Positions 8,330 through 15,229 of a stretch of 64,000 nucleotides of DNA are shown piece by piece. Position numbers and translations under genes: made by a program. A model generated the notes under the pieces. The model was not told where the DNA came from and ran no database searches. It saw only the letters and a list, made by a program, of their open reading frames with translations. This DNA comes from Lachnospiraceae bacterium (lineage in GTDB: Bacteria > Bacillota > Clostridia > Lachnospirales > Lachnospiraceae), in assembly GCA_017408735.1 (NCBI GenBank), contig JAFQUB010000009.1, forward strand, positions 1-64,000, given 5' to 3'. The number at the start of each line of letters is the position of its first letter. The stretch's first letter is position 1.

Positions 8330-9757
8330 TTAGTCTACTACTGCTGCCTTAATCAAGTTTGTTTTACCAACAACACCCGGCTGTCCTGCTGTCATAACAA
8401 CTGTTTCTCCGCTTTCAACCAGTCCTGTGTATTTAGCTGCTTCTACAGATGCATCGATTAATGCGTCTAAGTTGCTTTCTTCTGCGATGCAGATTGGTGT
8501 AACACCCCAAGAAAGATTTAACTGTCTGCAAACCTTTTCGTTTGGAGAGCATCCAGCAATTAAGCTATTTGGATGATATTTAGAAATCATTCTAGCTGTA
8601 TCTCCGGATTTTGTTACTGTGATGATTGCTTTTGCATCTAAGTCTGCTGCTGTTGTACATGTAGCATGAGAGATAGCTTCTGTAATATCTAAATCTCCTT
8701 CGCAAGCCTTGTTTGCTCTTAAAGCTTTTACATAATCAATATCAGCTTCTGTTCTTTCAGCAATTCTAACCATTGTCTTAACTGCTTCTGCAGGATATTT
8801 TCCGTTTGCTGTTTCACCGGAAAGCATGATCGCACTTGTTCCCTGGTAAATAGCATTTGCAACGTCAGTTGCTTCCGCTCTTGTAGGACGTGGATTCTTA
8901 ATCATAGAATCTAACATCTGTGTAGCTGTGATAACCGGTTTACCAGCTTTGTTTGCTTTTTCAATAATCATTTTCTGGATTACAGGTACTTCTTCTAATG
9001 GAATTTCAACACCCATATCTCCACGAGCAACCATTACACCATCAGCAACTTTTAAGATTTCATCGATGTTGTTAACACCTTCCTGATTTTCGATCTTAGC
9101 GATGATAGCAACATGATCCTTTTTCTGATCAGCAATAATCTTTCTAACCTGAAGAATATCATCTGCTGTTCTTGTGAAAGAAGCAGCGATAAAGTCAAAT
9201 CCCTGTTCTACAGCAAATACGATATCTGCATAATCTTTTTCACTTACGAATGGCATATTTACGTGAAGATTAGGTACGTTAACACCTCTCTTACCACCGA
9301 TTTCACCACCGTTGATTGCTTTACATACAATGTTAAGTCCGTCGATTTTCTGAACTTCAAGTTCAATCAAACCATCATCAAGGAGAATTTTTCCGCCCGG
9401 CTTAATGTCATGAGCAAGTTCTTTATAAGTAAGAGTTACGATTTCATTTGTTCCTTCTACATCTTCACCTGTTAATGTGAAAGTCTGTCCTTCTTCAATT
9501 GTGATTTTCTTGTGATCATCATTATAAAAAGTACCAATTCTGATTTCAGGTCCTTTTGTATCAAGAAGTGCAGCGATTGGAAGCGCTAATTCTTTTCTTA
9601 CTTTCTTTAATCTTTCAAATCTTCCACCGTGTTCTTCGAAATCACCATGAGAAAAGTTAAGTCTGGCTACGTTCATACCTGCCAAAGCTAAACTTTTGAT
9701 AGCTTCTTCTGTGTTTGCGGATGGACCAAGTGTACATACAATTTTTGTTCTTCTCAT
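8330..9757 (-). CDS. pyk: pyruvate kinase
   Basis: Pyruvate kinase converts phosphoenolpyruvate and ADP to pyruvate and ATP, the last step of glycolysis. The 475-residue protein has M-R-R-T-K-I-V-C-T-L-G-P-S at the start, the L-D-T-K-G-P-E-I-R motif and the active-site I-A-K-I-E-N-Q-E-G segment. It then has the M-V-A-R-G-D-M-G-V-E-I motif and T-A-T-Q-M-L-D-S-M, with the C-terminal alpha/beta domain following. It is about the E. coli length and lacks the extra PEP-utiliser domain found in Bacillus Pyk. The AGGAGAGGAG site is clear. It has its own promoter and terminator. Confidence 0.97.
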   Translation of the reverse strand: MRRTKIVCTLGPSANTEEAIKSLALAGMNVARLNFSHGDFEEHGGRFERLKKVRKELALPIAALLDTKGPEIRIGTFYNDDHKKITIEEGQTFTLTGEDVEGTNEIVTLTYKELAHDIKPGGKILLDDGLIELEVQKIDGLNIVCKAINGGEIGGKRGVNVPNLHVNMPFVSEKDYADIVFAVEQGFDFIAASFTRTADDILQVRKIIADQKKDHVAIIAKIENQEGVNNIDEILKVADGVMVARGDMGVEIPLEEVPVIQKMIIEKANKAGKPVITATQMLDSMIKNPRPTRAEATDVANAIYQGTSAIMLSGETANGKYPAEAVKTMVRIAERTEADIDYVKALRANKACEGDLDITEAISHATCTTAADLDAKAIITVTKSGDTARMISKYHPNSLIAGCSPNEKVCRQLNLSWGVTPICIAEESNLDALIDASVEAAKYTGLVESGETVVMTAGQPGVVGKTNLIKAAVVD

Positions 9758-9884
9758 TTTTTATGTTTCTCCTCTCCTAATGGATATTTTGGGTAATAAT
9801 TAAGGCATTCTCTGCCATCTTACTAACTGAAATATTACGCTTTTTTCCGTTATGCAACACCTACGAAAAAAAGCATGCAATATG

Positions 9885-9913
9885 AGTATACACATTACTT
9901 TCCCACTATTCAA
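9885..9913 (-). promoter_or_regulatory. promoter of pyk
   Basis: TTGAAT, 17 bp, TATACT on the minus strand. It implies a leader of about 120 nt that contains only a small GGCA/TGCC hairpin; I see no riboswitch in it. Confidence 0.55.
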
Positions 9914-10018
9914 GTACTTAATTTTTAAAATAACCAAGGTTTCAAAAAATTTCCGTAATGCACAATTTTTCTCGAAACTCAACTATTTTTTTGTATACTT
10001 TTCCTTTTGACATTTTCA

Positions 10019-10756
10019 TTAATTATCTTCTAATATTTTCTTTACTTCACGTAAATTCATTTTTTTTAAGAGGTATGTGCTTTTCACTGTACTGAAATCT
10101 TCCACTTCCGGTGATATATTGGAATGTATATAGAATGTATCCAGACCCGCTGCTTTTGCTCCTTCAATATCACATCTGTTATCATTGCCTATCATAATAG
10201 TTTTATTCTTATTTAGATGCAATTCATTTATTATTGCATTGTAAAACTGAATATCCGGCTTTTTACATTGATAATCGGAAGAAATGTAAACCTCATCAAA
10301 TTTATCATAAATTCCCAGGGAGCGCATTTCGTATTCTGTAAAAATACGCTGTGCGTTGGATAAAAGGCATACCCGTTTTCCCTGTTTTTTCAAAAAATCC
10401 AACAATTCCACCGCTCCATCATATAGTTTTACATAATCCGTTGTAAGCACACGGAAAAATTGTCCGGCATGAACAGCCAGAGTTTTATCCGCTTTAACAC
10501 CTTTTGCTGTATACAGCTCTAAAAACACATCTTCTATCTGTAATTCAGGGAACATTTCGTGGTTGTCACCTTTCATGATACCCTCTGTTCTCTGTATGAT
10601 TTCTTCATAGCTTCTTCGCAACTCTTCCGGCGTGTAATTTGCGCCATAATATCCATAAAAATACGAAAGCCGCTGCCACACTTCCGGCAGATTTTCTTCT
10701 GTATGAATATCCACCAGTGTCCCATATAAATCAAACAAGTAATTTTCGTACTGCAT
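10019..10756 (-). CDS. HAD-superfamily hydrolase (YjjG/phosphoglycolate phosphatase-like)
   Basis: A 245-residue haloacid dehalogenase-fold hydrolase. Motif I is F-D-L-Y-G-T-L-V-D (nucleophile Asp), with Tyr in place of the usual second Asp region of DxDGT. Motif II is L-L-S-N-A; motif III is the K-K-P-D segment, and motif IV is M-I-G-N-D-N-R-C-D-I-E-G-A. The helical cap between motifs I and II marks subclass I. The substrate cannot be read from the sequence. I choose ATG 10756, preceded by AAAGGAG/AAAAGG, over a GTG at 10789 inside arsR. It is co-transcribed with the ArsR gene 19 bases upstream, so its expression may respond to metal. Confidence 0.85.
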   Translation of the reverse strand: MQYENYLFDLYGTLVDIHTEENLPEVWQRLSYFYGYYGANYTPEELRRSYEEIIQRTEGIMKGDNHEMFPELQIEDVFLELYTAKGVKADKTLAVHAGQFFRVLTTDYVKLYDGAVELLDFLKKQGKRVCLLSNAQRIFTEYEMRSLGIYDKFDEVYISSDYQCKKPDIQFYNAIINELHLNKNKTIMIGNDNRCDIEGAKAAGLDTFYIHSNISPEVEDFSTVKSTYLLKKMNLREVKKILEDN

Positions 10757-10775
10757 CTGCTTTACCTTTTCTCCT

Positions 10776-11138
10776 TTATTCTTCTTCACTAATATGTTCC
10801 ATGCCCTGACTTAAAATATTTTCAATATGACTGTCTGATAAAGAATAAAACACTGTTTTTCCTTCTCTGCGGAATTTTACCAGCTGCATCTGTTTTAACA
10901 CACGAAGCTGATGAGATATTGCTGACTGTGTCATTCCCAGAAGGGTGGCAATATCATAAACACACATTTCCGACTGTAATAGTACATATAATATCTTTAT
11001 TCTGGTAGAATCTCCGAATACACGAAAGAAATCTGCCAGTTCATATAGCTTTTCATCATCAGGAAGTTTCTTCTGCACATCTTCTATCACCTCTTCATGT
11101 GCATGAATATATTCTTTTTCCTGGCTTTTTCCTTCCAT
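10776..11138 (-). CDS. ArsR/SmtB-family metal-sensing repressor, alpha-5 type
   Basis: A 120-residue winged-helix repressor. The recognition helix region is M-T-Q-S-A-I-S-H-Q-L-R-V-L-K. The C-terminal helix reads D-S-H, ten residues, H-I-S-E. That is the D-x-H-x10-H-x2-E alpha-5 site by which SmtB/CzrA-type proteins bind zinc or related ions. The alpha-3 site is incomplete (M-C-V-Y-D where CadC has L-C-V-C-D). The start is ATG 11138 with GGAAGG upstream. A matching operator lies over its own promoter (11177-11190), which suggests autorepression relieved by metal. No efflux pump is adjacent; the next gene is a HAD hydrolase. Confidence 0.9.
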   Translation of the reverse strand: MEGKSQEKEYIHAHEEVIEDVQKKLPDDEKLYELADFFRVFGDSTRIKILYVLLQSEMCVYDIATLLGMTQSAISHQLRVLKQMQLVKFRREGKTVFYSLSDSHIENILSQGMEHISEEE

Positions 11139-11176
11139 ATTATTTACCTTCCTTCTCTGCATTTTCTATTTATACA

Positions 11177-11220
11177 TGAATAATTGCTCATATAATACTA
11201 TAAGCCTAACAGATTTTGAA
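11177..11220 (-). promoter_or_regulatory. arsR promoter with SmtB-type operator
   Basis: The minus strand shows TTCAAA (11215-11220), 17 bp, TATTAT (11192-11197). The imperfect palindrome TGAGCAATTATTCA at 11177-11190 lies just downstream, over the expected start site. It differs at one position from the TGAACA-n2-TATTCA operator pattern known for alpha-5 ArsR-family sensors. Confidence 0.65.
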
Positions 11221-11271
11221 CACGTTGGCAAATAGATTTTTCTCTCTTTTCCATAACCCTATAACGCAAAA

Positions 11272-11296
11272 AGAACGCCCTCCCTTAAGGCGTTCT
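11272..11296 (-). terminator. minus-strand terminator with no gene upstream
   Basis: AGAACGCC pairs with GGCGTTCT and is followed by TTTTTGCG on the minus strand. No minus-strand coding gene lies between it and 12.28 kb, so it may end a short non-coding transcript starting near 11345. Confidence 0.5.
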
Positions 11297-11353
11297 GTTC
11301 ACGTTTTATTCTTAAATACTCCCCAGAATCTAAGATTAATAAATAAATTAATT

Positions 11354-11494
11354 ATTTTATACAAGTACACCTTACCATTTACCAGTTTCAATTTCAATCA
11401 TTTGGCACAAAACGCCTTTTTTTGGCACAAAACGACACGAAAATCCATATTTTCTCAAAATTGCTGTACAATTTCTTCCATTTTATGTTATTAT
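11354..11494. promoter_or_regulatory. tandem LytTR-like direct repeats between divergent promoters
   Basis: The 14-mer TTTGGCACAAAACG occurs perfectly at 11401-11414 and again at 11421-11434, a 20-bp period (two helical turns), as expected for a LytTR dimer site. To the right is an extended -10 (TG-T-TATTAT, 11486-11494) for the regulator gene. To the left is TATAAAAT on the minus strand (11354-11361), pointing towards the orphan terminator. The repeats lie about 60-80 bp upstream of the presumed minus-strand start. Confidence 0.55.
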
Positions 11495-11537
11495 ATTGTC
11501 ATAGAACCGTAAACATTTTTTTGTAGGAGTTGTGCAA

Positions 11538-12269
11538 ATGAATATCGCAATTATTGATGACACCGCTACAGACAGAACTATACTTTCCACATTTTTGAAA
11601 CGTTATATCAGTGAAAATGGTACGGAATCTGATTTTCATATCTACGAATTCGAATCCGGAGAAGACTTTTTTACCACTTACAGCAAAATTGTATTTGATA
11701 TTCTTTTTATTGACTACTATATGCATGGCATGAGTGGTATGGATGTTGCCAAGAAGGTTCGTAGCACGGACAGTACTTGTGCCATCTTTTTCACCACATC
11801 TTCACCGGACTATGCAATCGAAAGTTTTCTGGTAAAGGCCTCCGGCTATTTATTGAAACCATACAAATACGAAAACTTTTGTCAACTGTTGAATTTGTGT
11901 GATTCTTTGAAACAATATATGTCCAATCCTTTTGTAGAATATCAGGACGGAAAAAATATCCACCGTTTACTTATTTCAGATATTATTTGCTGTGCCACCA
12001 GTGGACATTATGTAGTCGTATCCTTAAAAGACAAAGAAGATTTAAGAATTCGTTCTTCCTTCGATGCTTTTTCGGCACCATTACTTACTTACCCACAGTT
12101 TTTAGTTACCTGCCGAGGGTATCTGGTTAATATGGATTATGTTCGAACTATGGAGGACTGTGATTTTATTATGAATAATGGCTCCTATATTCCTATCACA
12201 AAAAAGATAAAAACAGAGATAAAGAATACATATCAGAAATATTTAGTTTCAAAAACGGCATCTTCCTAG
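11538..12269 (+). CDS. LytTR-family response regulator
   Basis: A 243-residue receiver plus LytTR regulator. The receiver has the acidic pair I-I-D-D at 5-8, the phosphoacceptor Asp in L-F-I-D-Y-Y-M-H-G-M-S-G and the conserved Lys in L-L-K-P-Y. The LytTR DNA-binding domain occupies about 140-235, with the usual C-R-G-Y-L-V-N-M-D-Y-V segment. It is one of few plus-strand genes here and has no kinase next to it. I choose ATG 11538 with TAGGAG 8 bases upstream. A GTG two codons earlier is too close to that site. Tandem 14-bp repeats upstream suggest autoregulation. Confidence 0.9.
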   Translation: MNIAIIDDTATDRTILSTFLKRYISENGTESDFHIYEFESGEDFFTTYSKIVFDILFIDYYMHGMSGMDVAKKVRSTDSTCAIFFTTSSPDYAIESFLVKASGYLLKPYKYENFCQLLNLCDSLKQYMSNPFVEYQDGKNIHRLLISDIICCATSGHYVVVSLKDKEDLRIRSSFDAFSAPLLTYPQFLVTCRGYLVNMDYVRTMEDCDFIMNNGSYIPITKKIKTEIKNTYQKYLVSKTASS

Positions 12270-12284
12270 GAAGACGCCGTTTTT
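12252..12284. terminator. bidirectional terminator between the LytTR and DUF2812 genes
   Basis: AAAACGGCATCTTCC and GGAAGACGCCGTTTT form a nearly perfect 15-bp stem with A and T runs at both ends. The TAG stop of the plus-strand gene lies in its tip, so it serves both converging genes. Confidence 0.85.
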
Positions 12285-12285
12285 G

Positions 12286-13647
12286 CTATTGGTATAGACT
12301 ACTTAATTCTGTTTTTGCTTTATCTGTATCAGGATAAGTTCCCTCTATAATAACTGTTTTATTTTCCTTAATTATCATGAAACGTTCTACGTATTCCCCT
12401 TTTACCATATAGATTTCATCTGCCGCCCAGGCTTCTGCTACGTCCTGATTTAACTTAGTTGTTTCAATTCCCCAATGTTGCCAGGCTTCCCGGTATTTAT
12501 CGTTAATCCAATCAAATCTGCTTTCAAATATTTCCATAGAATAATATGGTAGCTCCTCCTCGCCGTCACTCATCAAAAAATGACTGTAACAGTTCTGACT
12601 CGCCAAAGGAGTTCCCTTTTCTTCTACCTCTTTATCTTCGTATTGATAGCTGTATTCATCCTTATTTACTCCCAACATTTCCAAAGTTACCGGAACAGAA
12701 TCATTTGAAGTAATATAAATCGTACCATCTTCTCCCTTTACAGTACCGCCAAACATGCCTAAGACAACTCCTAATGTTCCCCCAAGCATTATAGCGCACA
12801 AAACAATACTTCCCACAACATTAACTACTATATTAAATGTTCTGTTAGCCTTTTTCCAGTAAATAAGCAATGACATCAATAAAATCACAGGAATTACTCC
12901 CGCGCACATAATTCCAATATATACTCCCATTTGCCCTAAACTCATAAACATACCAATCACACCAAACATCATTAGCACCACCGCAGTCACAACTGTATTT
13001 CTGCTTCTGACAACATTTTTATGAGAAAAGAACTGTAATTCCTCTCCTGCTTTTACACGCTTCACATTTCGAAGGATAAATTCCACAAATCTTGCATTCA
13101 TATAAATGCTCAACAATATGTATATACCAAAAATACCTATACATAACATATCAAATCCACCGGCGAAAAAATTGGCGATTCCATACGGCCCACCGTATAA
13201 CAGCCTGTGTATTGAACTCCCTAAATTTATCAACTGTGTCAGTGGAAGAAATATCCATTGAATACAAGTGAATATCAGTGTATTTTTAATAATGTTCCGA
13301 AACAGAGCTTTGCTGTCCGTCTGAAGTGGCGGAATGGTTTCATCTTCTGTATAAAAAATCTGCATTTTCCCTTCACCCTGCAGATAAGTCCAGCCACATT
13401 CCTCACAGAAATCAATATATTTTCTTGTTTCCAGCTCCGGATTGGTATCAAATACCATAGCCTTTTTAAAGTAATCAATTTGGAACCTTACTTTTTTCGG
13501 CTCACATTCTTCAAAATAATAAAATTTTCCTCTGAATTTCACCAGCATCAGTCCCTCTGCTGCCTTCTGCTCCAAAAATTCTTCTATCGCCTTAATATCA
13601 TAAGGCTCTGCCCAAAAGAACTTTCTAATGTACTTAGTTTTCTTCAT
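12286..13647 (-). CDS. DUF2812-domain membrane protein
   Basis: A 453-residue protein. It opens with a DUF2812 domain (about 1-125), showing the typical K-K-x-K-Y-x-R-K-F-F-x-A-E-P-Y start followed by the A-E-G-x-M-L-x-K-F-x-G-x-x-Y-x-F-E core. Hydrophobic segments follow at about 130-155, 165-190, 225-250 and 255-310, and the C-terminal domain of about 130 residues may lie outside the membrane. Function is unknown. In Firmicutes such genes are regularly paired with PadR repressors, as here: padR ends 3 bases upstream and its end carries the AAAGGAG site. Confidence 0.85.
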   Translation of the reverse strand: MKKTKYIRKFFWAEPYDIKAIEEFLEQKAAEGLMLVKFRGKFYYFEECEPKKVRFQIDYFKKAMVFDTNPELETRKYIDFCEECGWTYLQGEGKMQIFYTEDETIPPLQTDSKALFRNIIKNTLIFTCIQWIFLPLTQLINLGSSIHRLLYGGPYGIANFFAGGFDMLCIGIFGIYILLSIYMNARFVEFILRNVKRVKAGEELQFFSHKNVVRSRNTVVTAVVLMMFGVIGMFMSLGQMGVYIGIMCAGVIPVILLMSLLIYWKKANRTFNIVVNVVGSIVLCAIMLGGTLGVVLGMFGGTVKGEDGTIYITSNDSVPVTLEMLGVNKDEYSYQYEDKEVEEKGTPLASQNCYSHFLMSDGEEELPYYSMEIFESRFDWINDKYREAWQHWGIETTKLNQDVAEAWAADEIYMVKGEYVERFMIIKENKTVIIEGTYPDTDKAKTELSSLYQ

Positions 13648-13650
13648 ATC

Positions 13651-13965
13651 TTATATCTCCTTTAACACTTGCTCCCCATCTTTAATCATAACTGCCAACC
13701 GTTCGTATTCCTTGCGCAGCATTTCCATTCCCTTGAGGGTAATAATGTAACTGCGCTTTCTTCCCTCCACCTTTGTTTCCTGTATAATTCCTGCCATAAG
13801 AAATTTATCCAGCAGTCCATATAAAGTTCCTGCTCCAACCTTAATTCTGCCTTTGGAAATACTCTCTACTTTTCGCATAATATCTACGCCACAACTTTCT
13901 TCCTGCATGGAAAGCAAAATATAATACATTGGCTCAGTCAAAGTCTGCAGTTGCTCCCTTGCCAT
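13651..13965 (-). CDS. PadR-family transcriptional regulator
   Basis: A 104-residue PadR-type winged helix protein, with M-Y-Y-I-L-L-S-M-Q-E-E near the start and the wing/helix core V-G-A-G-T-L-Y-G-L-L-D-K-F, then G-R-K-R-S-Y-I-I-T. PadR proteins are repressors released by small molecules or membrane stress. The start is ATG 13965, preceded by AAAGGAGGAGG; the longer reading begins with a non-standard codon before this site. It forms an operon with the DUF2812 gene and probably represses itself through the two palindromes at its promoter. Confidence 0.9.
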   Translation of the reverse strand: MAREQLQTLTEPMYYILLSMQEESCGVDIMRKVESISKGRIKVGAGTLYGLLDKFLMAGIIQETKVEGRKRSYIITLKGMEMLRKEYERLAVMIKDGEQVLKEI

Positions 13966-13981
13966 ATAACCTCCTCCTTTT

Positions 13982-14036
13982 ATCGACACTCGATATTAAG
14001 TGTTTTAATTATAACATCGAGTATCGATATTGTCAA
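13982..14036 (-). promoter_or_regulatory. consensus promoter with two palindromic operators (padR-DUF2812)
   Basis: The minus strand has a perfect TTGACA (14031-14036), 17 bp and a perfect TATAAT (14008-14013). The palindrome ATCGA-GTA-TCGAT (14016-14028) fills the spacer. A second, ATCGA-CAC-TCGAT (13982-13994), sits just after the start site. Their centres are 34 bp apart, so a PadR dimer pair could block polymerase at two points. Confidence 0.8.
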
Positions 14037-14044
14037 CAAAAAAA

Positions 14045-14063
14045 GGGGGGCATTCCAGCCCCC
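14045..14063 (-). terminator. terminator of the AI-2E-family gene
   Basis: GGGGGC and GCCCCC form a short GC-rich stem followed by TTTTTTTG on the minus strand. The T run directly abuts the -35 of the padR promoter. Confidence 0.75.
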
Positions 14064-14077
14064 GCATATCATAGTTT

Positions 14078-15199
14078 TTACCACTTTCTAAATTCGTTGA
14101 TATCTTGTACAATTTCCTTTCCGCATCGGATAATATTGTCAAATACCCCCAGTTTATACAGGTTAATCAGAATCATCCCCACTGGTATAGCCACAATCAT
14201 TCCCAGCACACCCATAAATTTGTAACCGATATACATAAAAAACAATGTGGTTAGTGGTTTCAAACCAATGGTATCTCCTACTATCTTCGGCTGAATCAAC
14301 TGACGAACCAACTGGGTTACACCATAGAGAACAAGTAATCCAATGGTTACTTTATAATCTCCAGATAATAATTTAAATATTGCCCATGGAACCAATGCCG
14401 TACCTGTTCCAAAAAACGGCAACATATCTAACATAGCAATTAATATCGCCAGTAAAATGGCATATTTTGCCCGAAGAATAAGAAATCCCACAAACAGGAT
14501 TGCCATAACTATTGCCATAATTTTAAACTGGGCGGAAAAATATCCGCCCACAATATGCTTAAAGTCATCCAGTATCAGCCCGGCGTACTTTTTCACACTC
14601 ACCGGTGTATACTTTGATAGCAGCAATTCCAATCTGTCCTTGTCAGCAATAAAAAAATAAGCCGAAAGTATCGTCATAATCACACCAATCAATGCTGATG
14701 GAATATTATGGGCAATGTTTCCTACTGCGGTTACCGTAGGTGCTCCAAGATTGCTGACCACTTCTCCTAAAGAAGCCACGATGCCATCATATGTTTCCCC
14801 CAGACTATTCTGAATATTCTGAGGTATTTTATCATATACCACCGATACATTTTTCTGTACATCTTCCCAGTCTTCCTGAAATCCACTGACAATCTGGGGT
14901 ATATCTTCCATTACATTCATCACCTGTCTGGCAATGTTTACTCCCGCAAAATAAATGATTGTAATTACTAATGCCAGCGCTGCTATTATAATCATCATAG
15001 AACTATGCTTTCTAACAATTTTTAAATGCTTCTCCATAAATTTCACCAGCGGATTGGTAAGCAATGCTATAATTCCTCCAATTACAAACGGAAGAAAAAA
15101 TTTAAGCACTTTTGGAAGCACTACCACAATTCCTACAATCAACAATAAAAACAGCACAATATTCACAAAAATCTTTGCGTATTTCACAGATTTTTTCAT
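14078..15199 (-). CDS. AI-2E family transporter (UPF0118 permease)
   Basis: A 373-residue integral membrane protein with hydrophobic segments near 10-30, 33-50, 65-90, 155-185, 225-275, 295-315 and 320-350. It has the F-x-x-G-T-x-x-x-x-x-P-W and I-x-x-P-x-I-x-G-x-x-x-G-L-x-P motifs typical of this family. Members include TqsA-type AI-2 exporters, ion antiporters and uncharacterised permeases, so the substrate should not be assumed to be AI-2. It lies 30 bases after the kinase-DegV gene with no clear terminator between, so it may be the last gene of that operon. Confidence 0.9.
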   Translation of the reverse strand: MKKSVKYAKIFVNIVLFLLLIVGIVVVLPKVLKFFLPFVIGGIIALLTNPLVKFMEKHLKIVRKHSSMMIIIAALALVITIIYFAGVNIARQVMNVMEDIPQIVSGFQEDWEDVQKNVSVVYDKIPQNIQNSLGETYDGIVASLGEVVSNLGAPTVTAVGNIAHNIPSALIGVIMTILSAYFFIADKDRLELLLSKYTPVSVKKYAGLILDDFKHIVGGYFSAQFKIMAIVMAILFVGFLILRAKYAILLAILIAMLDMLPFFGTGTALVPWAIFKLLSGDYKVTIGLLVLYGVTQLVRQLIQPKIVGDTIGLKPLTTLFFMYIGYKFMGVLGMIVAIPVGMILINLYKLGVFDNIIRCGKEIVQDINEFRKW

Positions 15200-15229
15200 T
15201 CTTTCGCCCTTACCCCTTCATATCGTCTT

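Noticed and set aside
9758-10018. riboswitch in the pyk leader
   Set aside because: Only a small hairpin is present, with no terminator or recognisable aptamer.
11499-11726. 75-codon minus-strand frame opposite the LytTR gene
   Set aside because: It overlaps the start of a well-supported gene and has no ribosome site. The orphan terminator nearby is better explained by a short RNA.
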